Notes: a model not told the origin generated them from the sequence alone. DNA of 6,540 nt from Gammaproteobacteria bacterium HGW-Gammaproteobacteria-14 (GCA_002840115.1 PGZG01000105.1:1-6540), one strand, 5' to 3'. Numbered from the stretch's first letter, positions 1 through 6,418 are shown. Translations and numbers: made by a program.

Positions 1-299
1 ACAGTGACCTTCGCGCGGATGTTTTGCAGGTGCCCCATCATGGCAGTGCAACCAGCTCAAGCTATGCCTTGCTGCGTGCGGTGTCGCCGAGCTGGGCTTT
101 TGTCAGCGCCGGCTACGGTAATCGGTTCGGTCATCCGGTGCCATTGGTGACGCAACGTTATCAGGAAATGCAGATCCCTCTGCAGGTGACTGGGTTCGGC
201 GGCATGCTGATTTACGGTCGTGCGGGGGAAAAATCGCCAATCTCTCTCCGCGATGCAAGGCCTTTCCCGTGGCGACTGCCGACGCCTGTGGTAGAGTAG
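1..299 (+). CDS. comEC: ComEC/Rec2 DNA-uptake channel protein, C-terminal part (5' end outside window)
   Basis: This is the last 98 complete codons (reading from base 3) of a gene that begins before the window, ending at TAG 297-299. The visible part reads DVLQVPHHGSATSSS, then AGYGNRFGHP and GGMLIYGR. This is the typical end of the metallo-beta-lactamase-like domain that closes ComEC proteins; the HHGS and RFGHP motifs are characteristic. In the family, the N-terminal membrane part forms the inner-membrane channel for single-stranded DNA during natural transformation, and the C-terminal domain is proposed to degrade the non-transported strand. Only this C-terminal piece can be judged, so intactness of the channel is unknown. 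comEC next to msbA/lpxK genes is common in gammaproteobacteria (E. coli ycaI-msbA-lpxK), which supports the call. The next gene starts 27 bases downstream, so comEC may share its transcript with the envelope genes. Confidence 0.9.
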   Translation, partial: SDLRADVLQVPHHGSATSSSYALLRAVSPSWAFVSAGYGNRFGHPVPLVTQRYQEMQIPLQVTGFGGMLIYGRAGEKSPISLRDARPFPWRLPTPVVE

Positions 300-314
300 C
301 CACCATTATTTCCC

Positions 315-319
315 AGGAG
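315..319 (+). promoter_or_regulatory. Shine-Dalgarno site for the exbB-like gene
   Basis: AGGAG lies 7 bases before the GTG at 327 in the short gap after comEC. It decides the start: the protein then begins just before its first hydrophobic helix, as expected for this family. No recognisable -35/-10 pair is seen in the same gap. Confidence 0.75.
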
Positions 320-326
320 TGAAACT

Positions 327-968
327 GTGCTGGACATCGTCTTGTCAGGTGGCTGGTTAATGCTGCCCATTCTCATCTGTTCTCTGGTTGCGGCTGGTAT
401 TGTTGGCGAACGGTTCTGGACATTGCGACGTGACCGACTGGCCCCCCCAGGTCTGGTTGCTCGCGTACAGGGCAGTCTGAAGAAGGGTGGCCCGGACGCA
501 GCACAGCTGCGTCAGCTTGCTGCGGACTCTCCTTTGGGACGTATTCTGGCAACAGGTTTGGCGAATGCTTCTCATGGTCGCGATATCATGAAAGAAAGCA
601 TTGAAGAAGTAGCTTCTCAGGTAGTTCATGATCTGGAGCGTTTTCTCAATACCCTGGGTACGGTGGCGGCGATTACGCCGATGTTGGGTTTGTTGGGAAC
701 GGTGGTTGGCATGATTGATGTGTTTAGCGCCATCATGATGCATGGCGCCGGTGATACTGCCCTGTTGGCTGGGGGCATTTCCAAGGCCTTGATTACCACC
801 GCTGCGGGTCTTTCCGTGGCGATTCCTGCGATGTTCTTTCATCGTCTCTTTGTTCGCCGTGTAGTAGAAATCACCATTGCCATGGAGCAGCAGGCGGTTT
901 CGCTTGTGGATATGTTTCACGGTGATCGCGAGGCGGTGCCCACAGCGACCAAGGGTGGCAAAGGGTGA
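327..968 (+). CDS. exbB: ExbB/TolQ/MotA-family proton channel protein
   Basis: A 213-residue inner-membrane protein of the MotA/TolQ/ExbB family, which forms a pentameric proton channel around an ExbD/TolR dimer and turns proton flow into mechanical work. Three hydrophobic helices are visible: about residues 8-27, 107-136 and 151-175. The large cytoplasmic loop between helices 1 and 2 is typical. The family signatures GLLGTVVGMI (121-130) and GISKALITTAAGL (150-162) are clear. T125 and T158 match the channel threonines T148 and T181 of E. coli ExbB. The odd point is K153, which aligns with the functionally important Glu176 of E. coli ExbB. The gene starts with GTG behind a good AGGAG and overlaps exbD by 4 bases (GTGA). 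Pseudomonas has a similar pair between comEC and lpxK, annotated as TolQ- or ExbB-like. No tonB or tolA is nearby, so the partner is unknown; the symbol reflects family, not proven TonB function. Confidence 0.88.
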   Translation: MLDIVLSGGWLMLPILICSLVAAGIVGERFWTLRRDRLAPPGLVARVQGSLKKGGPDAAQLRQLAADSPLGRILATGLANASHGRDIMKESIEEVASQVVHDLERFLNTLGTVAAITPMLGLLGTVVGMIDVFSAIMMHGAGDTALLAGGISKALITTAAGLSVAIPAMFFHRLFVRRVVEITIAMEQQAVSLVDMFHGDREAVPTATKGGKG

Positions 969-1381
969 AGTTCGGTCGCGCCAAAAAGGACACGGTTGAA
1001 GTCAATCTCACGCCGTTGATCGACGTGGTGTTCCTGTTGCTGATTTTCTTTATGGTCTCCACAACCTTTACCAGAGAGACCCGTTTATCCGTTGAGCTAC
1101 CGGAGGCTTCCGGGGTGGCGGCTATCACTGACCCGAAAATGATCGAGGTGAGTGTGTCGGCCAACGGAGACTATATGATTAATGGTGAGCGTCTGACACG
1201 CAGTGATCGTGATGGCTTGCGCGCTGTTCTCCTGCCGTTGTCCCAGCAGGGTACGGATGTACCCTTTATCATTATTGCGGATGCCAAAGCCAGCCATCAG
1301 TCCGTGGTGACCGTTATGGATATTGCAGGCCGCCTTGGTTTTGCCAATCTGAGTATTTCCTCACAGGAGCCTGAGCAATGA
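965..1381 (+). CDS. exbD: ExbD/TolR-family biopolymer transport protein
   Basis: A 138-residue protein with the ExbD/TolR plan: a short cytoplasmic N-terminus (MKFGRAKKDT), the signature VNLTPLIDVVFLLLIFFM (13-30), one transmembrane helix (about 17-36) and a periplasmic domain of about 100 residues. D20 is the membrane-embedded aspartate that corresponds to Asp25 of E. coli ExbD and relays protons. The length is close to E. coli ExbD (141). It starts with GTG in a GTGA overlap with the preceding exbB-like gene and ends in an ATGA overlap with msbA, so the three are probably translated together. ExbB and ExbD act as one complex, and adjacency supports that here. Which envelope protein they power cannot be told from the sequence. 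TolR is the alternative name, but no other tol genes are visible. Confidence 0.9.
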   Translation: MKFGRAKKDTVEVNLTPLIDVVFLLLIFFMVSTTFTRETRLSVELPEASGVAAITDPKMIEVSVSANGDYMINGERLTRSDRDGLRAVLLPLSQQGTDVPFIIIADAKASHQSVVTVMDIAGRLGFANLSISSQEPEQ

Positions 1382-3126
1382 ATGAGGTGACTGGCGAGCC
1401 TGAAAATGTATGGCCGGTCTATCGTCGTTTGCTTCGTTATACCCAGCGTTACTGGTATGCGCTGTTGGCCAGTGCCTTTGGCTTTGCCATTTATGCGGCG
1501 ATGCAGCCACTGACAGCACATATGATGCAGGTGATTGTCGATACTTTTGAGAATCCGACGCCCGGCAAGGTGCTGCTGATTTCACTGGCGCCGATTACCA
1601 TTGCTTTTATTCAAGGTGTGGGGCGTTTTATCGGTTCCTACTCCGTTGCATGGCTCGGGCAGCACATCGTTTTTCAGATGCGTAATGAGGTATTTCAGCA
1701 TGTGCTGAATTTGCCACAAAAAGTATTTCAACATAATGCGACCGGGCGGATTACCTCCAAACTGGTGTTTGATGCCCAGCAGATTACCGCTGCCGGCAGT
1801 GATGCGGTGGTGATTATTATTCGTGAAGGTTTGACGGTGGCATTGTTGCTAGCCTATTTGCTGTATATCGACTGGAAGCTCACCTTGATTTTGTTCACCG
1901 TGGCGCCGGCGATTGGTGTGGTAGTGAATTACTCGGGTAAGCGTTTCCGGGTAATCAGTCGCCGCATGCAAGCGAACATGGGGAATATTAGCCACTACGT
2001 GGGTGAGGCAATTGATGGTCAGCAACCTGTCAAGATTTTTGCCGGCCAGGAACAGGAGCGGAAGCGATTCTTTGATGTTAGCCGCAGCTTTGAAAAACAG
2101 AATGTGAAGCTGGTGGCCACCAAGGAAGTGGGAACTTCTCTGGTGCATATGGTGATTTCTGCCGGCGTGGGTACCATTATTTTTCTGTTTTTCAAAGTAA
2201 TGGGCGAGGACGTGTCGGTGGGTGTATTTCTCACCTTTTTTACTGGCATAGGCTTGATCCAGAAGCCCATCAAGAACCTCACTGACGTTAATGTGAAAAT
2301 TCAGCGTGGTTTGATTGGCGCTGCATCGCTGTTTGAGCTGCTGGATACGCCGGCTGAAGATGACTCCGGGAAACGTTCCTTGACCCGTGCCCGCGGAAAC
2401 CTTGAGTTCAGGGATGTGGTATTTGGCTATGAATCCGGGCAGCCGGTACTCAAGGGCTTGTCATTCAAGGTTGCGGCGGGTGAGACGGTTGCATTGGTTG
2501 GCCGCTCCGGTGCCGGAAAAACGACGATTTCTTCTCTGTTGCCCCGTTTTCATGATGTAGATGCTGGCAGTATTTTGCTGGATGGTTTTCCTTTGTCGGA
2601 TTACCCCCTGAAGGATTTACGCAGACAGATCGCCATGGTTAGCCAGAAGGTCGTGCTGTTCAACGACACGGTGCGCAACAATATTGCCTACGGTGAATTA
2701 CAGGGCGCTAATGATGCAGATATTATTCAGGCGCTTAAAGACGCTCAAGCTTGGGAGTTTGTCCAGCAGTTACAGGGTGGTTTGGATGCTCCGATTGGGC
2801 AGGATGGCACCCAGCTGTCTGGAGGGCAGCGTCAGCGTCTCGCAATTGCGCGCGCGTTTCTGAAAAATGCTCCGATTCTGATTCTCGATGAAGCAACATC
2901 CGCGCTGGATACGGAATCCGAGTTTAAAATTCAGCAAGCGCTGGAAAATATTATGCATGGTCGTACCACGTTGGTTATCGCCCATCGGCTTTCAACTATT
3001 GAAAAAGCGGATCGTATTCTGGTGTTGGACAGCGGCCGATTATTGGAAAGCGGGTCCCATGAAACGCTGTTGGCTAATAATGGTGCCTATGCCCAATTGT
3101 ATCGGGTGAACTTTGAAGAGCATTGA
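1378..3126 (+). CDS. msbA: Lipid A export ATP-binding/permease protein MsbA
   Basis: A 582-residue half-transporter, the same length as E. coli MsbA, which as a homodimer flips lipid A-core from the inner to the outer leaflet of the inner membrane using ATP. Six hydrophobic helices occupy roughly residues 27-45, 65-86, 143-163, 168-185, 255-273 and 279-297. The nucleotide-binding domain follows from about 342. It has Walker A GRSGAGKTT (375-383), Q-loop Q423, signature LSGGQ (480-484), Walker B ILILDEA (500-506) with catalytic E505, D-loop SALD (508-511) and switch H536. These sit one position from the E. coli numbering (K382, E506, H537). The ATG is preceded by AGGAG at 1365-1369 and overlaps the exbD stop (ATGA). 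Its end overlaps lpxK by 14 bases if lpxK starts at 3113. The adjacent lpxK and kdsB genes favour MsbA over a general drug exporter of the same ABC family. Confidence 0.95.
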   Translation: MNEVTGEPENVWPVYRRLLRYTQRYWYALLASAFGFAIYAAMQPLTAHMMQVIVDTFENPTPGKVLLISLAPITIAFIQGVGRFIGSYSVAWLGQHIVFQMRNEVFQHVLNLPQKVFQHNATGRITSKLVFDAQQITAAGSDAVVIIIREGLTVALLLAYLLYIDWKLTLILFTVAPAIGVVVNYSGKRFRVISRRMQANMGNISHYVGEAIDGQQPVKIFAGQEQERKRFFDVSRSFEKQNVKLVATKEVGTSLVHMVISAGVGTIIFLFFKVMGEDVSVGVFLTFFTGIGLIQKPIKNLTDVNVKIQRGLIGAASLFELLDTPAEDDSGKRSLTRARGNLEFRDVVFGYESGQPVLKGLSFKVAAGETVALVGRSGAGKTTISSLLPRFHDVDAGSILLDGFPLSDYPLKDLRRQIAMVSQKVVLFNDTVRNNIAYGELQGANDADIIQALKDAQAWEFVQQLQGGLDAPIGQDGTQLSGGQRQRLAIARAFLKNAPILILDEATSALDTESEFKIQQALENIMHGRTTLVIAHRLSTIEKADRILVLDSGRLLESGSHETLLANNGAYAQLYRVNFEEH

Positions 3127-4129
3127 ACAGCGCTTCGAGCGACTGGCGACGGTGGTCCAAAAATCCTGGTATGAGGGTGCGCCCTGGCTGCCACTGTTAT
3201 ATCCACTTGGCAACCTGGTGGCGTTCATTGCCAAAGCCCGTTGGAAACGTTTTCATCAACAGGCGAAGACGCCGCCGGTGCCACTATTAGTAGTTGGCAA
3301 TATTACGGTGGGCGGAACTGGTAAAACACCATTGGTTGTGGCGCTGTGCAAACATTTCAGTTATCACGGCATCAAAGTTGCGGTTATCAGTCGTGGTTAT
3401 GGTGCGAAGCCGCCCGCTTTACCCTGGTCCGTGTCGGCGGAGCAGTCGGCAGAGGTGGCTGGTGATGAGCCCTTGCTGATTGCCCGTCGCACGGGAGTGC
3501 CGGTGGTGATTGACCCGAATCGTCGTCGTGCAATGGAGTACGCTGTCCGTGAGTTTCAGCCGGATATCATTATCAGTGATGACGGCTTGCAGCATTTTCG
3601 CCTGCCCAGAACTCTGGATCTGGTAATGCTGGACCCCTCCCGTGGTCTTGGTAATGGCCGTTGTTTGCCGGCTGGTCCGTTGCGGGAGCCTGCCGACCGT
3701 CTGAATCAGGTGGATTATCTGGTGCTGAATGGCAAGCCGGATTCCCGTTGGCCGTCAGCGGTGGTGATGGCACTGCAGCCTGGTGACCCGGTGAATCTGC
3801 TGACTGGTGAAACGTTGCCAATGGAAGAGTTTGCTGCGCGCCACCCCTTGGTTCATGCGTTCGCCGGGATTGGACATCCTCAGCGTTTTTTTTCTGCGCT
3901 GGCTTCCTGGGATATACGAGTAACGGGGCATCCTTTGCCGGATCATCACCAGTTTGTGGCCGATGACTTTGCTGGTCTGCAAGGACAAACCGTTATTATG
4001 ACGGAGAAAGATGCGGTGAAATGCAGCGCTATTGCGGGCCCTGATTTTTGGTATTTGCCGGTGACAGCGCGGCTGCCCGGTGTCTTTCTTGATGATGTGC
4101 TGGAGCGTCTGCAGCGGAGTCGCCGATGA
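3113..4129 (+). CDS. lpxK: Tetraacyldisaccharide 4'-kinase LpxK (start uncertain)
   Basis: LpxK phosphorylates the 4' position of the tetraacyldisaccharide precursor to give lipid IVA, at the cytoplasmic face of the inner membrane. Motifs, numbered from 3113: an N-terminal hydrophobic stretch (about 25-40), the P-loop GNITVGGTGKTP (62-73), SRGYG (93-97), GDEP (117-120), DDGLQH (156-161), LPAGPLREP (185-193), AGIGHPQRFF (251-260) and MTEKDAVKC (296-304). All are typical of the family. The start is not settled. An in-frame TGA at 3107-3109 excludes anything earlier. TTG 3113 gives 338 residues but has only GGGTGA 3 bases upstream. GTG 3152 gives 325 residues beginning MVQKSW, which resembles MIEKIW of E. 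coli LpxK (328 residues), but it lacks a ribosome site. Either way translation is probably coupled to msbA. The gene overlaps kdsB by 4 bases. Confidence 0.93.
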   Translation: MKSIEQRFERLATVVQKSWYEGAPWLPLLYPLGNLVAFIAKARWKRFHQQAKTPPVPLLVVGNITVGGTGKTPLVVALCKHFSYHGIKVAVISRGYGAKPPALPWSVSAEQSAEVAGDEPLLIARRTGVPVVIDPNRRRAMEYAVREFQPDIIISDDGLQHFRLPRTLDLVMLDPSRGLGNGRCLPAGPLREPADRLNQVDYLVLNGKPDSRWPSAVVMALQPGDPVNLLTGETLPMEEFAARHPLVHAFAGIGHPQRFFSALASWDIRVTGHPLPDHHQFVADDFAGLQGQTVIMTEKDAVKCSAIAGPDFWYLPVTARLPGVFLDDVLERLQRSRR

Positions 4130-4878
4130 GTTATACCGTGGTTATTCCTGCCCGTTTTTCCTCAACTCGACTGCCGGGTAAACCATTGGCCGAGATTGCC
4201 GGGTTGCCCATGGTTGTGCGGGTCATGCAGCGCTGCCAGCAAAGCAGCGCAACCGCAGTGTATGTGGCAACGGATCATCAGGGCGTGGCGGATGTGGTGG
4301 TTGAGCATGGTGGCAACGTATTGATGACACGCGACGACCATCTTTCTGGTACGGATCGTCTGCAAGAAGTGGCAGAACAGCTTGCTCTGAAAGACGACGA
4401 TATTATCGTCAATGTACAGGGCGATGAACCGTTGATTCCGCCGTCGGTCATTGATCAGGTGGCTGTTAATTTACAACAAAACCTGCAGTGTGGAATGGCG
4501 ACCCTGTGCGAGCCGATTACTACTCGTGATGATGTTTTTAATCCAAATATTGTTAAGGTGGTAATGAATCGGCAGGGCATGGCTCTGTATTTTTCCCGGG
4601 CTCCGATACCCTGGCATCGCGACAGTTTTTCAATGGCGGAAGCCGCGCTACCAGTAGGCGAGTGGTGGCGGCATATTGGTATTTACGGTTATCGCGTCGG
4701 ACTTCTTAATCAATTTGTTCGTTGGCCTGCGGCGGAGTTGGAGCGGATAGAGTCACTGGAGCAGCTACGAGCGATGGCAAACGGGGTTGCTATCCATGTC
4801 GCGCCTGCCATCGCGCCAGTGCCTGGTGGTATTGATACTGATGCAGACTTGCAAAGAGTGCGGGCATTGTTGTCGTGA
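4126..4878 (+). CDS. kdsB: 3-deoxy-manno-octulosonate cytidylyltransferase (CMP-Kdo synthetase) KdsB
   Basis: KdsB joins CTP and Kdo to give CMP-Kdo, the activated sugar used by WaaA to start the lipopolysaccharide core; it is a soluble cytoplasmic enzyme. The 250-residue product matches the usual length (E. coli 248). It opens with the nucleotide-binding signature VIPARFSSTRLPGKPL (6-21). It then shows ATD (48-50), SGTDR (74-78), VNVQGDEPLI (95-104) with D100 in the expected metal-binding region, YFSRAPIPW (155-163), HIGIYGYR (183-190) and the C-terminal GIDTDADL (235-242). ATG 4126 overlaps the lpxK stop (ATGA) and has GGAG at 4116-4119, 6 bases upstream. Its own stop overlaps the phosphatase start (GTGA). 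E. coli and Pseudomonas carry a small ycaR-type gene just before kdsB; here there is no room for one. Confidence 0.96.
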   Translation: MSYTVVIPARFSSTRLPGKPLAEIAGLPMVVRVMQRCQQSSATAVYVATDHQGVADVVVEHGGNVLMTRDDHLSGTDRLQEVAEQLALKDDDIIVNVQGDEPLIPPSVIDQVAVNLQQNLQCGMATLCEPITTRDDVFNPNIVKVVMNRQGMALYFSRAPIPWHRDSFSMAEAALPVGEWWRHIGIYGYRVGLLNQFVRWPAAELERIESLEQLRAMANGVAIHVAPAIAPVPGGIDTDADLQRVRALLS

Positions 4879-5348
4879 TTAAAAGTGTGTTGTTTGTTTG
4901 CTTGGGAAACATCTGTCGTTCGCCGACGGCAGAGGCGGTTTTCCGTGATCGTGCCTGTCGAGCAGGGCTAGCTGATATTTTTATCGATAGTGCGGGCACG
5001 GGTGGTTGGCATATGGGCAAGGCGCCGGATGGTCGCTCGATAGCGGCGGGTGCAGAGCGTGGCTACGATCTCAGGGACTTGCGTGCTCGCCAGATTCAGC
5101 AGGAAGATTTTCGTCGCTTTGATCTTGTGCTGGCCATGGATCGTCAGAATCTGAAAGATATTCGTCGGTTAGCGGGGCCAAAGACTACGGCTCGCATTGA
5201 ACTGCTTCTGGATTATTTGCCTGATACTCGGCAACAAGATGTGCCTGACCCTTACTATGGTGATGCCGATGGCTTCACAGAGGTGATTGATTTGGTTGAG
5301 CAGGCGGTGGATGCCTTGATTGTGGTCCTTGCTCAGCAGCGGGGGTGA
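4875..5348 (+). CDS. Low-molecular-weight protein-tyrosine phosphatase
   Basis: A 157-residue cytoplasmic phosphatase of the LMW-PTP family, which removes phosphate from tyrosine through a cysteine intermediate. The active-site loop is CLGNICRS (9-16), with nucleophile C9 and phosphate-binding R15. The general acid is D125 in DPYYGD (125-130), followed by the usual tyrosine pair. DSAGTGGWH (38-46) carries W45 in the active-site wall. In the family, Trp here marks the eukaryote-like class, whereas Wzb/Etp enzymes paired with capsule tyrosine kinases have a smaller hydrophobic residue; no such kinase is visible in the window. The GTG start overlaps the kdsB stop (GTGA) and has no good ribosome site (the nearest purine run, around 4853-4860, is too far), so translation probably depends on kdsB. 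Pseudomonas has a similar gene (annotated ptpA) between kdsB and murB. The physiological substrate is unknown; arsenate reductase is unlikely given the full phosphatase motif set. Confidence 0.92.
   Translation: MIKSVLFVCLGNICRSPTAEAVFRDRACRAGLADIFIDSAGTGGWHMGKAPDGRSIAAGAERGYDLRDLRARQIQQEDFRRFDLVLAMDRQNLKDIRRLAGPKTTARIELLLDYLPDTRQQDVPDPYYGDADGFTEVIDLVEQAVDALIVVLAQQRG
5341..5348 (+). promoter_or_regulatory. Shine-Dalgarno site that fixes the murB start
   Basis: GGGGGTGA matches the consensus GGAGGTGA at 7 of 8 bases and ends 7 bases before ATG 5356. It includes the TGA stop of the phosphatase gene, so ribosomes finishing that gene end on the murB loading site. It favours ATG 5356 over an upstream in-frame GTG at 5320 or the ATG at 5362. 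Confidence 0.65.
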
Positions 5349-5355
5349 CTGCTAC

Positions 5356-6384
5356 ATGTTGATGCTATCTGAAAATGTCTCTCTTCTTTCCCATAACACC
5401 TTAAAACTTCAGGCTAATGCTCGTTGGTATGCAGAGTTGCATAAACCCGCGGATATTACTGATCTTCGTTCGGACCCTCGTGTTAAACAGTTGCCCATGA
5501 CGATTCTCGGAGAAGGCAGCAACGTGGTATTGCATGCTGATATTCCCCATCTTGTTGTGCGGCCCCTGATGCGAGGCAAGGCCATTATTGAGGCGCTGGA
5601 AGATGGTGCTTTGATTGAGTGTCAGGCCGGCGAAAACTGGGATGATCTGGTTCGCTGGTCTCTGGATCAGGGGCTATACGGGTTGGAAAACTTGTCGCTT
5701 ATTCCCGGTAGTGTTGGTGCGGCGCCATACCAGAATATTGGTGCCTACGGAGTCGAGTTGTCGGACCTGCTCGATTCTGTGATGGCCTGTTCTGTCGTCG
5801 ACGGGCACTGCCGACGCTTTACGCGGGACCAATGTTGCTTCGGTTATCGAGACAGTTTTTTCAAAAGCCACGAGCCGGGTCAGTGGCTGGTAACGTCTAT
5901 TCGCTTGCGTCTTTCCAGATATCCCCGTTTGCGGCTGGAATATGCTGATCTACAACATCGTTTTGAGTCATTACCAGAGTCACAGAAAACTCCTGAGGGG
6001 TTGCGCTCACTTATCATCGCGCTACGCATGAGCAAACTGCCGGACCCTGCAGAGCTTGCCAATGTGGGTAGTTTTTTCAAAAATCCTGTCGTTAATGAGC
6101 AACTATATTCGCAGTTACGTCAGCGTTTTCCCGATCTGGTGGCTTTTTCGCAAGGCGGCGGGCATTACAAATTGGCGGCGGGCTGGTTAATTGAAAAAGC
6201 GGGCTGGAAGGGGCGGCGCCTTGGTTCGGTGGGGATGCATGAAAAGCAGGCCTTGGTGTTGGTGAATTATGGCGGTGCCACGGCCGCTGAAGTCCAGGAG
6301 CTGGCGGCAGCAGTTGTTCAATCCGTATGGGCGTTATTTGCGGTCCTGCTTGAGCAGGAACCGGTAAACTTTCCTGTGCTTTAG
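5356..6384 (+). CDS. murB: UDP-N-acetylenolpyruvoylglucosamine reductase MurB (type I)
   Basis: MurB reduces UDP-GlcNAc-enolpyruvate to UDP-MurNAc with FAD and NADPH, the second committed step of peptidoglycan precursor synthesis, in the cytoplasm. From ATG 5356 it has 342 residues, the same length as E. coli MurB. The FAD-binding part shows TILGEGSNVVL (49-59), AGENWDDLV (91-99), GLENLSLIPGSVGAAPYQNIGAYGVE (109-134, two adjoining motifs) and FGYRDS (162-167). Catalytic residues by alignment to E. coli R159, S229 and E325 are R165, S239 in GSFFKNP (238-244) and E335 in LEQEP. Y196 in LEYADL matches Tyr190 of E. coli and places it in the type I class. The start was chosen on the GGGGGTGA site; GTG 5320 would add 12 residues unlike the family. 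The gene follows the phosphatase by 7 bases and is the last of the run; a terminator lies about 95 bases after its stop. Confidence 0.95.
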   Translation: MLMLSENVSLLSHNTLKLQANARWYAELHKPADITDLRSDPRVKQLPMTILGEGSNVVLHADIPHLVVRPLMRGKAIIEALEDGALIECQAGENWDDLVRWSLDQGLYGLENLSLIPGSVGAAPYQNIGAYGVELSDLLDSVMACSVVDGHCRRFTRDQCCFGYRDSFFKSHEPGQWLVTSIRLRLSRYPRLRLEYADLQHRFESLPESQKTPEGLRSLIIALRMSKLPDPAELANVGSFFKNPVVNEQLYSQLRQRFPDLVAFSQGGGHYKLAAGWLIEKAGWKGRRLGSVGMHEKQALVLVNYGGATAAEVQELAAAVVQSVWALFAVLLEQEPVNFPVL

Positions 6385-6393
6385 TCCTGCTGT

Positions 6394-6416
6394 TTGCAGA
6401 AAATACTTTTCTGCAA
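6394..6416 (+). repeat. Perfect 10-bp inverted repeat after murB
   Basis: TTGCAGAAAA (6394-6403), loop TAC, TTTTCTGCAA (6407-6416): all ten bases pair. It starts 10 bases after the murB stop. It is not a standard intrinsic terminator, because the stem closes on A-T pairs at the loop and no T-run follows (next bases TCTTGAAATG). In RNA it would form a stable hairpin at the end of the coding message, which could protect or process the 3' end; as DNA it could also be a dyad binding site. The sequence does not decide between these. Confidence 0.75.
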
Positions 6417-6418
6417 TC

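Noticed and set aside
300..326. Promoter between comEC and the exbB-like gene
   Set aside because: The gap is 27 bases and shows only a ribosome site; no -35/-10 pair with proper spacing was seen there or in the end of comEC.
357..920. A 187-codon open frame on the minus strand opposite the exbB-like gene
   Set aside because: Its product is rich in His, Asn, Arg and Gln with no recognisable motif, and it lies fully antisense to a gene with clear family signatures; it is a shadow of codon bias.
5320..5355. Extended murB start at GTG 5320
   Set aside because: It would overlap the phosphatase gene by 29 bases and add 12 residues unlike MurB; ATG 5356 has a good ribosome site and gives the usual 342 residues.
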